The position numbers were made by a program, and so were the translations under genes. From the NCBI GenBank assembly GCA_038202795.1, contig JBBREQ010000008.1, positions 1 to 42,612 on the forward strand: a stretch of DNA of 42,612 nucleotides, in the 5' to 3' direction. Numbering within the stretch: the stretch's first letter is position 1; each line of letters begins with the position of its first letter. The notes beneath the pieces were generated by a model, which made no database searches, was not told where the DNA came from, and worked only from the letters and a program-made list of their open reading frames with translations. Origin of the DNA: PHET01 sp038202795. GTDB taxonomy: Bacteria > Actinomycetota > Coriobacteriia > Anaerosomatales > PHET01. This document shows, piece after piece, positions 22,766-30,760 of the stretch.

Positions 22766-23827
22766 ATGAAGGCGTCAAACACCACACAGAAGGTCGTTTT
22801 AGTCCTCATCTCCACGCTGCTGCTCACGCTGTCGGCGACGCTGGCCGTGGCCGTGGTGATCGACTACCAGCACCGGGGGATTGTGACCACGGGCGTCACC
22901 GTCGTGGGGCGCGACCTGAGCGGCATGACCGAGGCCCAAGCGCGCGCGGCGATCGAAGAGGCCGTTTCGGCTCCGATGCTTTCGCCCGTCACAGTCACCG
23001 GCGACGACAAGACGTGGACTCTCGATCCCAAGGGGATCGTCACGATCGACGTCGATGCAATGCTCGATGCGGCGTACGCACCGCGCCAGGGCGCATCGTT
23101 GCCGCAGCGTCTCTCCAGCCATCTCGCCAGTGCGCCGCTGCCCGCCGACGTCAAGCCGGTCTACTCGGTCAACGAGAGTGCCGTCGCCCAGTGGGTCGCC
23201 ATGACCGCAACCGACGTCGACCGCAAGCCGGTCAACGCGAAGCGCAAGATCGTGAAGTACACGTTCAAGATCAAGAACTCCATCCCTGGCGCCACGGTGG
23301 AGCGGACCGCCGCTCTCGCAGCCATCACCCAGGCGCTGTCCGCCGATGCAGCGATCTCCTCGGCGAACCGCACGGTCGAGCTTCCCGTCAAAATGCGCAA
23401 GCCCAAGATCACCGAGAAGGATTTCAAGACGGCCATTATCGTGTCGCTGTCACAGTGCCGCATCAGGCTGTACAAGGGTACGAAGCTCGTCAAAACGTAT
23501 CGGACCGCACCGGGCCGGGCGGCATTTCCCACACCCACTGGCGACTTCGTGGTGAACCGCAAAGCGGCCTACGCGCCGTGGATCAACCCCGGTAGCGCCT
23601 GGGCTGCGAGCATGCCCAAGAGCATCCCCGGTGGCCCCGGTAACCCCATGGGCACGCACAAGATCGGAATCAACTACTCCGGCGTCTACATGCACGGGGT
23701 TCCGCCGAATGAGTACAGCAGCATCGGGAGGCCCGCGAGTCACGGCTGCATGCGTATGATGCCCAGCGACGTGCTGGATCTCTATGGTCGCGTCAAGGTG
23801 GGCACGCCGGTCTTCATTCGCCACTAG
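22766..23827 (+). CDS. L,D-transpeptidase with peptidoglycan-binding domain
   Basis: A 353-aa envelope enzyme anchored by one N-terminal helix (about residues 10-32). Residues ~40-200 resemble a PG_binding_4/VanW-associated domain (GVTVVGRDLSGMTEAQARAA). Residues ~220-353 are the YkuD catalytic domain, with YMHGVPP and the nucleophile motif SHGCMRM. It forms 3-3 peptidoglycan crosslinks or attaches proteins to the wall. The start at ATG 22766 follows AAGGGGA; the longer frame from 22742 lacks such a site. A possible -10 TAGATT lies at 22738-22743. Confidence 0.9.
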   Translation: MKASNTTQKVVLVLISTLLLTLSATLAVAVVIDYQHRGIVTTGVTVVGRDLSGMTEAQARAAIEEAVSAPMLSPVTVTGDDKTWTLDPKGIVTIDVDAMLDAAYAPRQGASLPQRLSSHLASAPLPADVKPVYSVNESAVAQWVAMTATDVDRKPVNAKRKIVKYTFKIKNSIPGATVERTAALAAITQALSADAAISSANRTVELPVKMRKPKITEKDFKTAIIVSLSQCRIRLYKGTKLVKTYRTAPGRAAFPTPTGDFVVNRKAAYAPWINPGSAWAASMPKSIPGGPGNPMGTHKIGINYSGVYMHGVPPNEYSSIGRPASHGCMRMMPSDVLDLYGRVKVGTPVFIRH

Positions 23828-23875
23828 GGCAGGCGGTGGGTTGACTTCTGACCCGTGTCGATTCACTTTCGGTAC

Positions 23876-24673
23876 ATGGCCAACCCCGACACCGTCATCG
23901 CTACGCGAGCGCTCACCAAGCGCTACCGCGACGTGACCGCTGTCGCCGAACTCGAACTCGATGTCCGGCGCGGTGAGATCTACGGGTTTCTAGGCCGCAA
24001 TGGTGCCGGCAAGACAACGACCATCCGCATGCTGCTGGGGCTGATTCGGCCCACCAGCGGTGAAGTGCGCGTGCTGGGGCAGCGTGTCGCCCCAGGCGAG
24101 ACCCGCGTGTTCGCGCGCATCGGCTATCTGGTCGAATCCGCGAGCGCATATCCCAACCTCACCGTGCGCGAGAACCTCGAAATCGCTCGAAGGCTCTCAG
24201 GTGTGCCCGCTACCGTTGTCGCCGAGACGATCGAGCGGTTGCGCCTTGCCCAGTACTCCGACCGCCGCACCGGGCAGTTGTCGCTCGGCAACAAGCAGCG
24301 GCTCTCGCTCGCCCGCGCGCTGCTGCACTCCCCCGACGTGCTCCTGCTCGACGAGCCCGCCAACGCGCTGGACCCGGCCGGGATCGTCGAGGTCCGCCAT
24401 CTGCTGCGAGAGCTCGCCGACGAGCGCGGCGTCACCATCTTCATGTCGAGCCACATCCTGGCCGAGGTCGCTCATCTCGCCGACCGCATCGGCATCATCC
24501 ACGAGGGCCGCCTCATTGAGGAGTCCTCACGCGAACAGCTCGCCGAGAAGGCACGGACCTTCTCGGCAGAAGCGCTGAATGAAGCCGAGCGCGCCGAGGC
24601 GCTGCTCACGATGGACTTGGAGCGCTACTTCCTGTGGCGTACCGGCGATGGCCCGAATGGGGGCGGCACCTGA
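23876..24673 (+). CDS. ABC transporter ATP-binding protein
   Basis: A 265-aa ATPase of the DrrA/BcrA-like exporter type. Walker A is GRNGAGKT at about 43-50, the signature is LSLGNKQRLSLARAL, Walker B is VLLLDEPANALDP, and the switch His lies in SSHILAE. It powers the permease encoded next, whose ATG overlaps its TGA. The start is ATG 23876; a GTG 7 codons upstream is possible. The substrate may be a drug, lipid or peptide. Confidence 0.88.
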   Translation: MANPDTVIATRALTKRYRDVTAVAELELDVRRGEIYGFLGRNGAGKTTTIRMLLGLIRPTSGEVRVLGQRVAPGETRVFARIGYLVESASAYPNLTVRENLEIARRLSGVPATVVAETIERLRLAQYSDRRTGQLSLGNKQRLSLARALLHSPDVLLLDEPANALDPAGIVEVRHLLRELADERGVTIFMSSHILAEVAHLADRIGIIHEGRLIEESSREQLAEKARTFSAEALNEAERAEALLTMDLERYFLWRTGDGPNGGGT

Positions 24674-25455
24674 TGTTCGCCCGGGTGCTCTCGACCGAGT
24701 TTCTGAAGCTGCGCCGCTGCAAGGTCACGTGGGCAACGATCGCCGCGCTGTCCATGGGACCGCTAGGCATCGCGCTGTTCATGTGGATCCTGCGCGAGCC
24801 CGACCGAGCCGCATCGCTGGGACTCCTGGGCACGAAGGCGAACCTGTCAGGGCTCGAGGCGACGTGGCCGGCGTATGCGGCGATGCTCACGCTGATCATC
24901 GGGATCGGCGGGATGCTGGTGCTCGCGTTCATCGTCGCCTATGTGTTCGGGCGCGAGTACGACGACACCACCGCGAAGAACCTGCTCGCGCTGCCTGTGG
25001 CGCGCCACTGGTTCGTGGTCGCAAAGCTCGTTGTCGTCGCTGCGTGGTGGGTCGTGCTGGTCGGTGCGGTGCTCGCCGAGGCGGTCGTCGTCGGTCTGTT
25101 GCTGGGGTTGCCGGGCTTCTCGGCGGGGCTGTTGAGCGCGGCGGTTGGCAACTCGCTGCTCGCGGCCGGCATCTCGTATCTGCTCGTGCCGGTGGTCGCG
25201 TGGGTGACCGTATGGTCGCGCGGTGGTGCGGCGCCCATCGGCTTCGCGATCGCGATGCTGGCCGCCGGCAACCTGTTCGGCAAGACCGGATGGGCCGAGT
25301 GGTTCCCGTGGTCGATCGTGCCGCTGCTGATCGGCATGGTGAGCGACCCGGTGACAGCGCTTCCGCCGGGCAGCTACGTGGTTCTGGCGCTCACGTTTGT
25401 GGTCGGCGTCGCGGGCACGATTGCTCAGCTGCGCTGGAGCGACTGCGCGCAGTAG
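24673..25455 (+). CDS. ABC-2 type transporter permease
   Basis: A 260-aa membrane subunit with about six hydrophobic segments. It opens MFARVLSTEFLKLRRCKVTW, the typical amphipathic start of ABC-2 permeases (ExLKLRR), and contains FGREYDDTTAKNLLALPVAR. Its ATG overlaps the ATPase stop in TGATG, so the pair is translationally coupled. Confidence 0.87.
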   Translation: MFARVLSTEFLKLRRCKVTWATIAALSMGPLGIALFMWILREPDRAASLGLLGTKANLSGLEATWPAYAAMLTLIIGIGGMLVLAFIVAYVFGREYDDTTAKNLLALPVARHWFVVAKLVVVAAWWVVLVGAVLAEAVVVGLLLGLPGFSAGLLSAAVGNSLLAAGISYLLVPVVAWVTVWSRGGAAPIGFAIAMLAAGNLFGKTGWAEWFPWSIVPLLIGMVSDPVTALPPGSYVVLALTFVVGVAGTIAQLRWSDCAQ

Positions 25456-25500
25456 TGGGCTCGGTGGGCCATCCGTCGTGCCTGCCGCGGCACACTTCGT

Positions 25501-25529
25501 TCACACCGAAGTAACTGACGTTTCACCAC
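25501..25529 (+). promoter_or_regulatory. PhoP/PHO-box-like direct repeats before psiE
   Basis: Three 7-mers on an 11-bp period, TCACACC (25501-25507), TAACTGA (25512-25518) and TCACCAC (25523-25529), resemble actinobacterial PhoP sites. They end 31 nt upstream of the psiE ATG, with TACGCT at 25547-25552 as a possible -10. The middle unit is weak. Confidence 0.45.
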
Positions 25530-25559
25530 CCGCGCGCAGGACGCCGCTACGCTGCCCCT

Positions 25560-26042
25560 ATGCAGCCACAACGCGATATTCATGCCCGTCCTATTCGCCA
25601 ACCGCCTTACATCATCTCGGCTCAGCGCGCCGTCGTGCGCGTCATCATCGATGTGCTCATCGTTCTGGTGCTGGTGACGCTCGTCTGGGCGGTCCTGGGC
25701 GTTGCCCGGGACGTGTGGATCGCGGTCACTCAGCGCTCGACCGACGCGTTCAAGGGGCTATCGGTTGAGTTGCTCAGTGTCTTTGTCTTCATCGAGCTGT
25801 TCCACTCGCTCACCGAGTACGTTCGGTACCGCCGCATCCGCGTCACGACGCTAGTGGATGCCTCACTCGCATTCGTCCTGCGTGAGATCTGGGTCGACAT
25901 GTATGCCGGTAGCGCCGACTGGCAACGGCTCCTGTCACTGGCGGCACTGGTGCTCGCGTTGGGAGCCGTCCGTGCGCTTGCCGTCGTGTTCTCGCCCAGC
26001 GAACGCGCGGCCGACATGGAAGAGGGTGTAGCCCGTCAATGA
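25560..26042 (+). CDS. PsiE-like phosphate-starvation-inducible membrane protein
   Basis: A 160-aa protein with four hydrophobic segments and the PsiE core: LLSVFVFIELFHSLTEYVRY and RIRVTTLVDASLAFVLREI (PF06146). PsiE responds to phosphate starvation in E. coli, but its function is unknown. The ATG lies about 8 nt after a possible -10, so the mRNA may be leaderless. PHO-box-like repeats upstream agree with the family name. Confidence 0.75.
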   Translation: MQPQRDIHARPIRQPPYIISAQRAVVRVIIDVLIVLVLVTLVWAVLGVARDVWIAVTQRSTDAFKGLSVELLSVFVFIELFHSLTEYVRYRRIRVTTLVDASLAFVLREIWVDMYAGSADWQRLLSLAALVLALGAVRALAVVFSPSERAADMEEGVARQ

Positions 26043-26070
26043 GCAGCTGGCCGATTTCGGACGTGACTCT

Positions 26071-26088
26071 TCACACCGACTTCACATA
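26071..26088 (+). promoter_or_regulatory. PhoP-like direct repeat before the cytochrome b gene
   Basis: TCACACC (26071-26077), 4 nt, TCACATA (26082-26088) form the 7-4-7 direct repeat typical of OmpR-family sites of the PhoP type. The CACACCGA core is shared with 25502-25509. It lies only 8 nt before the ATG, close to a CATATA/TATACC -10, so it may repress instead of activate. Confidence 0.45.
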
Positions 26089-26096
26089 TACCCTGT

Positions 26097-26663
26097 ATGG
26101 TATCCGCCACGGCGTTCCCACAGGGGACACGGTGGGCATCCTACTACCGAACAGGGAGCAAGACGTCGCTTAAAGCCCGCGGACGACTGATACTCGACAC
26201 GGTGCTGTTCGCAGCCATCGTACTCGCGTCGAACCCCGTATGGACCGGTATCGGCCTGCACGAGTGGCTGGCCGGGCTCCTGATTCTGCCCGTGCTCTAC
26301 CATCTCGCGATCAACTGGGACTGGGTTGCTCGCATCGCACTGCGGATCACCGCCAAGCTCAAGCGTGTCTCACGCGCGAACTTCGTTGTCGATATCGCGC
26401 TCTTTCTTGCCTCGATCACGGTGATGCTAAGTGGGTTCATGGTGCTACCCGGCGTTGCCTCGCCCGACAGCGCATCCACGGTGTCGATGGTGTGGCGCCA
26501 CGTACACAGCGTCGCTTCCGACGTGACCATCCTTGCCATGATCATCCATCTGGTGCTGCACGCACGCTGGATATATGAGACGGCAGCGCGCAGTCTCGTG
26601 CCCAAGCCGGGTCGACACGCAGTAGGCCGTTCGGCTCTCGCACGCAGCGAAGGGAGGCGCTGA
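26097..26663 (+). CDS. DUF4405-type cytochrome b membrane protein
   Basis: A 188-aa membrane protein with four helices. Histidines are placed as in DUF4405/cytochrome b561-like proteins: LHEWLAGLLILPVLYHLAIN in helix 2 region and WRHVHSV with IIHLVLHARW in the last helices. They could bind two b-type hemes. It probably passes electrons within the membrane. The next gene starts at its stop (TGATG) and encodes a small cysteine-rich protein. The ATG at 26097 lacks a ribosome site and may be leaderless. Confidence 0.7.
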   Translation: MVSATAFPQGTRWASYYRTGSKTSLKARGRLILDTVLFAAIVLASNPVWTGIGLHEWLAGLLILPVLYHLAINWDWVARIALRITAKLKRVSRANFVVDIALFLASITVMLSGFMVLPGVASPDSASTVSMVWRHVHSVASDVTILAMIIHLVLHARWIYETAARSLVPKPGRHAVGRSALARSEGRR

Positions 26664-26998
26664 TGGGGCGTCACTCAGCGCAATCACGCAGCTCAAGGCA
26701 TATGGTAAGAACCGCGAAGAACTCCGTGTTCGTCCTAACCGCGACCAGCCTCGCTACCGTACTCATCTACGCCGGGGTCACAACGTTTGCCGCCGCAAAG
26801 AGCGCGGAGGTCCCGCCGCCGGACCCCGCATACTTCGCCCAGCCGGCCTACTACGCGCCTGCGCCTCAGGCTGCTGCCGCCGATGTCTACTCGGAACCCG
26901 CACCTCAAGAGGACAGCTCCCTGCGTCGCTGCCCTGCCACGGGATGCACCGCGTCGACGTGCCACGCCGAGACGGGCGAGCCTCCGCCCCGCTGGTAG
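26663..26998 (+). CDS. Small exported Cys/Pro-rich protein with possible c-heme motif
   Basis: A 111-aa protein. One transmembrane helix (about residues 22-45) is followed by a Pro/Ala/Tyr-rich linker and a short C-terminus, CPATGCTASTCHAETGEPPP. CTASTCH is a CX4CH arrangement, a rare but known c-heme site in some multiheme cytochromes; the first Cys pair could alternatively bind metal. It is coupled to the cytochrome b gene by a TGATG overlap, so it may be its extracytoplasmic redox partner. I recognise no named family. Confidence 0.6.
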   Translation: MGRHSAQSRSSRHMVRTAKNSVFVLTATSLATVLIYAGVTTFAAAKSAEVPPPDPAYFAQPAYYAPAPQAAAADVYSEPAPQEDSSLRRCPATGCTASTCHAETGEPPPRW

Positions 26999-27101
26999 AT
27001 GCTGGGTCCGGCCGTTCATGCGCCAGCGCAGCGCGACACCCTGATTCAGTGAGCGAGCGCTATCATCAGGACACTAGACCGTTCTGCCCTGAGGAGCCCG
27101 C

Positions 27102-27584
27102 ATGATTCCGCTGACCGCCACCCCCGCCGAACTCATCGCCACCTACCGCTGCGGCCCGAAGCTGCTGCGCGATGCCGTCGCCGGCCTCGATGCCGAAGCC
27201 CTACGCGCCCGCCCCATTGCCGGGAAGATGAGCTCGCTTGAGGTGCTCTGCCACATCGTGGACTCGGACCAGTTCATGTGCGATCGCGTGAAGCGTACGA
27301 TCGCCACCCAGAAACCTCTGCTCATGGGCGTCGAGTCCGCTGACTACCCGGGCCCGCTGAGCTACCACGAGCGCGACCCCGAAGTCGACCTGCGGCTGCT
27401 CGAGGCCCAGCACGAGCAGCTCGCAGCCGACCTGGATCGCCTGTCGCCGGAAGCCTGGGAGCGTACCGCGGTGCATTCCGAGAACGGCACGCAGACGCTA
27501 CACGAGATCTTCTACCACGCCGTGGAGCATCTCGAGGGCCACGTGCTCACCATCGCCGAGAAGCGCGCCGCGATGGGGCTCTGA
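27102..27584 (+). CDS. DinB-superfamily metalloprotein
   Basis: A 160-aa four-helix protein of the DinB_2 type (PF12867). Metal-ligand positions are visible: LCHIVDSDQF at about 49-58 and FYHAVEHLEGH at about 136-146. Relatives include thiol-dependent S-transferases, but no substrate can be told here. GAGGAG lies 6 nt ahead of ATG 27102. The following racemase remnant begins 3 nt after its stop. Confidence 0.8.
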   Translation: MIPLTATPAELIATYRCGPKLLRDAVAGLDAEALRARPIAGKMSSLEVLCHIVDSDQFMCDRVKRTIATQKPLLMGVESADYPGPLSYHERDPEVDLRLLEAQHEQLAADLDRLSPEAWERTAVHSENGTQTLHEIFYHAVEHLEGHVLTIAEKRAAMGL

Positions 27585-27587
27585 GCC

Positions 27588-27863
27588 GTGAAGCGTATCG
27601 GCATCCTGGGTGGCATGAGCTGGGAATCCTCGGTCGAGTATGAGCGCACCTACGGCGAACTCGTGCGCGGAATCACCTCGGACGCGTCCCGCGGCCAGTA
27701 CCCGCGCATCATCGGCGATCTGCGCGCCCGGGGAGCCCAAGGCGTGATCGCGGGTTGCACCGAGATCGAGCTGCTGATCCACCCCGAACAGTTGGACTGC
27801 CCGCTGTTTCCTACCGCCCGCCTTCACGCGCTCGCAGCAGTGGATGCGGCGCTTCAGGACTGA
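27588..27863 (+). pseudogene. Aspartate/glutamate racemase with large internal deletion
   Basis: The 91-aa frame joins the N-terminus of an Asp/Glu racemase (MKRIGILGGMSWESSVEYER) directly to its C-terminal third (YGELVRGITSDASRGQY, then GAQGVIAGCTEIELLI and FPTARLHALAAVDAAL). The usual length is about 230 aa, so roughly 130 central residues are gone in frame, including the first catalytic Cys (CNT motif). Only the GCTE cysteine remains. It cannot be an active racemase and is best read as a pseudogene, though the frame is still open and coupled to dinB. Confidence 0.75.
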
Positions 27864-28047
27864 CCCCGAGCGACGGGTCGGTTCGGGCACCAGCGTATCG
27901 TCTCCCAATTCGTGGCTGAAGGAACCCCGCGCAGACGCCGATACTCTGGGGTGACTACTCGACCGCGCGCGCTGGGTACCGGGGCACAGGCCGAGAAGTG
28001 CCGCAGAGATCGCGGCCCGCAACCAAGACGTGTTTCCGGAGGTCAGC

Positions 28048-28860
28048 GTGACGGTAGTCCACTCGCAACTCACCACATACAACGACCTCGTCGTCGAGGA
28101 CATCGGTCAGCTGAGAACCCTGCGATTCGGCGAGTACATACAGTCTTCGATGTACCTGGACAGCCCCTTCGATACGGCCATCGAATACCCTCAGTACTTC
28201 CACCTCGCGCTCGCCCTGCAGCCCCAGGCGACGCGCACGCTCGCGATCGGCCTCGGCGGTGCCACCACCCCCAAGCGCATGTGGCGCGACTACCCGCACA
28301 TGCAGGTCGTCGCGGTCGAGATCGATCAGGCCGTCGTTGACGTGGCACGGAACTACTTCGAGCTGCCGGATGACCCACGGCTGCGCATCGTAGTCGACGA
28401 CGGACGCCACTATCTGGAGAGCACCGACGATCCGGCCTTCGACATCATCGTGGTCGACGTGTTCGACGAGGGCCGGGTACCGCACGCGCTCTCCACGCGG
28501 GAGTTCATGCGCGTCGCCGCCAGTCGACTCAACCCCCAAGGCGTGCTCGTCTACAACGTCATGGGCGCCATCGAAGGCCCGGCAAGCGTGCCCTTCCGGC
28601 GGCTTCACCGCACCATCGCAGGTGCCTTCTCGCACGTCTGGATCTTCGAGGTCGAAGAGGGCGTCGACTCGACGGAGGGCAACATCGTGGTCCTCGCGAG
28701 CAATGCCGACATCCCCAACTACCGTCTGCGCTCGCGCATCTACGACCGCGTTGGAGGGCTTGTCTCGGTACCGGCGTTTCACACCTTCCGCGGCGACATG
28801 TACACCGGCCCGGTCGACTACGAGGGCGCCCCCGTGCTGACGGACACATCGGCCGAATAG
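28048..28860 (+). CDS. Spermidine-synthase-like methyltransferase-fold protein (copy 1)
   Basis: A 270-aa protein with the polyamine synthase Rossmann core: TLAIGLGGATTPKRMWRDYP (Gly-rich loop), VVAVEIDQAVV (acidic ribose ligand), DDGRHYLES, and FDIIVVDVFDEGRVP (catalytic-Asp region). No AdoMet decarboxylase is nearby, and such SpeE-like proteins often act on unknown substrates. The start is GTG 28048, since GGAGG at 28038-28042 fits it. A clear paralog is at 33405-34238. Confidence 0.78.
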   Translation: MTVVHSQLTTYNDLVVEDIGQLRTLRFGEYIQSSMYLDSPFDTAIEYPQYFHLALALQPQATRTLAIGLGGATTPKRMWRDYPHMQVVAVEIDQAVVDVARNYFELPDDPRLRIVVDDGRHYLESTDDPAFDIIVVDVFDEGRVPHALSTREFMRVAASRLNPQGVLVYNVMGAIEGPASVPFRRLHRTIAGAFSHVWIFEVEEGVDSTEGNIVVLASNADIPNYRLRSRIYDRVGGLVSVPAFHTFRGDMYTGPVDYEGAPVLTDTSAE

Positions 28861-28883
28861 GAGCCCAACCCGCCTCTCAAGCC

Positions 28884-29054
28884 CTCCTCGCGAGGGCCCG
28901 TGCGTTCTACCACGGAATCCTTGGATTCGAGACGCAGGAGATGCCGGGCGAGACATACGAGCACCTGGCGCGCTGGATTCCCGCTAACGGATACGCCATC
29001 GCCGGGCCACTAGCGATAACGCATCCGCGGGTCCTATTGCGTATCCGGGTGTAG
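28884..29054 (+). pseudogene. Chimeric remnant of VOC-like and GyrI-like sequences
   Basis: One frame reads ARAFYHGILGFETQEMPGET then YEHLARWIPANGYAIAGPL. The first part looks like the start of a glyoxalase/VOC domain. The second looks like the end of a GyrI/AraC-effector domain (WIPANGYEIAGP). There is no start codon or full domain, and it stops inside the 3' end of the opposite gene. Identification rests on short matches. Confidence 0.35.
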
Positions 29055-30584
29055 CCGCCTGGGCGCCTTGGTGGGCACGGGCGACTTGAAGAACCCCTTG
29101 GGTAGGCTCGAGGCTGAAATGGTCTTGCTCGATGCGAGCTCCCAACGAGTGGAGTTCTCTCCTGTCGAGTAGATGCCCACCACGCTGAAGTCGGACTCCC
29201 GCACGAGAATGATGAGGTCTGACACCAGGTCGGGCCGAGCGATCGTGAGCGCGTATTTGTCATCACCAGACCAACTCACCTGGGCATCACTGGTCTCGAT
29301 CAAACGTGCGAGCATCTGCTCCATCGTCGCACCGACAACCTGCGCGGTAAGATCACTTCTCAGCAGCTCGTAGCTCCCGTCGGAATAGTCTGTGCTATGG
29401 CAATCCTGACACTTCGCCGAGAAGGACTCTGCCAAGAGTCCATGGGTGAGCCTCACTGAGGCGCCGTCCCGGTAAGACTTCTTGAGCCGACCGCCCGACT
29501 TCGTGAGAACGACTATGCCCCGACCGTTGCGGTAGAACGTCGATTCCGTCTTCTTGTCTGACTCGCCGTCTGCGGCACTGCCATAAGCAACTTGCGAGCG
29601 TCGCTCAAAGCGCCTGTCCGCTGAGGTCCATGCGGTGATCTTCGCTTCTACATGCCCTTCTTCGCCCGACAGCAGCGAGTACGTGCGCTTGAGCACCGTG
29701 CCCTGCGAGCCGTGCATCCGCAGAGCCCCCACGGTACGGATGATGATCTCTTGGGCCGAGCGCGGCTCGAGTCCGGTCGGATCTTTGAAGAAGACTCGCG
29801 GCGACTCCTCCAAGTTCCGGATGGCGCGCTTGTTGACCCGCCACGTGGTGGTGGTCTCGCCGGACGTCATCTGCCACGACAACGGGGAGAAGCTCCTGCC
29901 GCTCACGAAGATCCGCAGCCGAAGCGGGCCCCCTGGGCTAGTGCGCGTAATGACGTAGGCGCCCTTGCTGGCCTCGTCGCCTTGCGTGGGTTTCGCCGCC
30001 GCTCCGCGCTTGAGGATGGTCGCCAGTAGCGCGCGATCATCGAGATCGTTCAACTCCTCCGGTGAGTAGCCCTGCTTCAAGTACGGCGTCTGAGCATCGT
30101 AGTGCGTCGAATGGCAGTCTTGGCACTTGCCCGAGACCACCCCGTAGAGGTCGTGCCGCGCCGCTCTGACCGGCTCTGGAGGAAGTGTCATGTGGATGGA
30201 GCCGCCTTCACCCGCCATCACGCGAATCGAGCCATCGCGCCAGATCCTGTCGGTGCGGACGACTGGCGCTCCCGAACTCGCAACTTCGCTACGTTCAACA
30301 TCCACGCGCTCCCGCCGCCCGTCCCAGTCCAATGATTCACGGATATCGGCGGAAGTGGTCGTCGTTCCATCAGAGCGCTCCAACCGGTACTCCGAGTACG
30401 CGATCTTGCCTTCAGGCACAGTCTGCTCAAGGGCAGCGATAGTCCGAGCGACAATCGCTTCTGAGGTGGGAGTGGACTGCGCCGGCTGACACCCGCCAAG
30501 CGCGATTGCCGCGAACACCACCGCCCCACTGACGCGCCAGCCTACTGGAATCGAGCGCACTTCGAGCCTCGAGAACCTGGACAT
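29034..30584 (-). CDS. Duplicated lipoprotein with two CxxCH heme motifs
   Basis: A 516-aa protein with a lipoprotein signal (IALGGC, Cys32). It consists of two related halves, about 38-270 and 271-516. Each has a CQDCHST motif (154-158 and 392-396 for CxxCH), a shared segment before it, and a similar end (FSPLSWQMTSGETTTTWRV against FSVVGIYSTGENSTRWELA; VFFKDP against GFFKSP). Two c-type hemes on an anchored extracytoplasmic protein are likely. I recognise no named family; the strand-rich halves recall LolA-like lipid-binding folds. GAGGGAGGG precedes ATG 30584. Confidence 0.75.
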   Translation of the reverse strand: MSRFSRLEVRSIPVGWRVSGAVVFAAIALGGCQPAQSTPTSEAIVARTIAALEQTVPEGKIAYSEYRLERSDGTTTTSADIRESLDWDGRRERVDVERSEVASSGAPVVRTDRIWRDGSIRVMAGEGGSIHMTLPPEPVRAARHDLYGVVSGKCQDCHSTHYDAQTPYLKQGYSPEELNDLDDRALLATILKRGAAAKPTQGDEASKGAYVITRTSPGGPLRLRIFVSGRSFSPLSWQMTSGETTTTWRVNKRAIRNLEESPRVFFKDPTGLEPRSAQEIIIRTVGALRMHGSQGTVLKRTYSLLSGEEGHVEAKITAWTSADRRFERRSQVAYGSAADGESDKKTESTFYRNGRGIVVLTKSGGRLKKSYRDGASVRLTHGLLAESFSAKCQDCHSTDYSDGSYELLRSDLTAQVVGATMEQMLARLIETSDAQVSWSGDDKYALTIARPDLVSDLIILVRESDFSVVGIYSTGENSTRWELASSKTISASSLPKGFFKSPVPTKAPRRLHPDTQ

Positions 30585-30760
30585 GGAGCCCTCCCTCCCC
30601 CGCGATGTGGAGTCGCGGGCTGACTGGCACGCCCCCTACCCGGGCATGCTCGCGGGGGGATTATCGCCCCCGAGCGACCCGATGGGTCACGATGCACACG
30701 ATGCCCATACGTGTTTCATGAACCGCCAACACGCGCTCCACTCCCAATCTACAGGCTGGC

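Noticed and set aside
27955..28956. Minus-strand 333-codon frame opposite the first SpeE-like gene
   Set aside because: It is antisense to a clear methyltransferase fold, with no family features of its own.
29092..29105. ACCCCTTGGGTAGG, like the CsoR-type palindrome
   Set aside because: It is inside the coding sequence of the CxxCH lipoprotein and its arms are incomplete. A similar imperfect copy near 398-411 was also not called.
30650..30700. GC-rich hairpin upstream of the CxxCH lipoprotein
   Set aside because: The stem is imperfect, there is no T-tract, and no gene ends there on the relevant strand.
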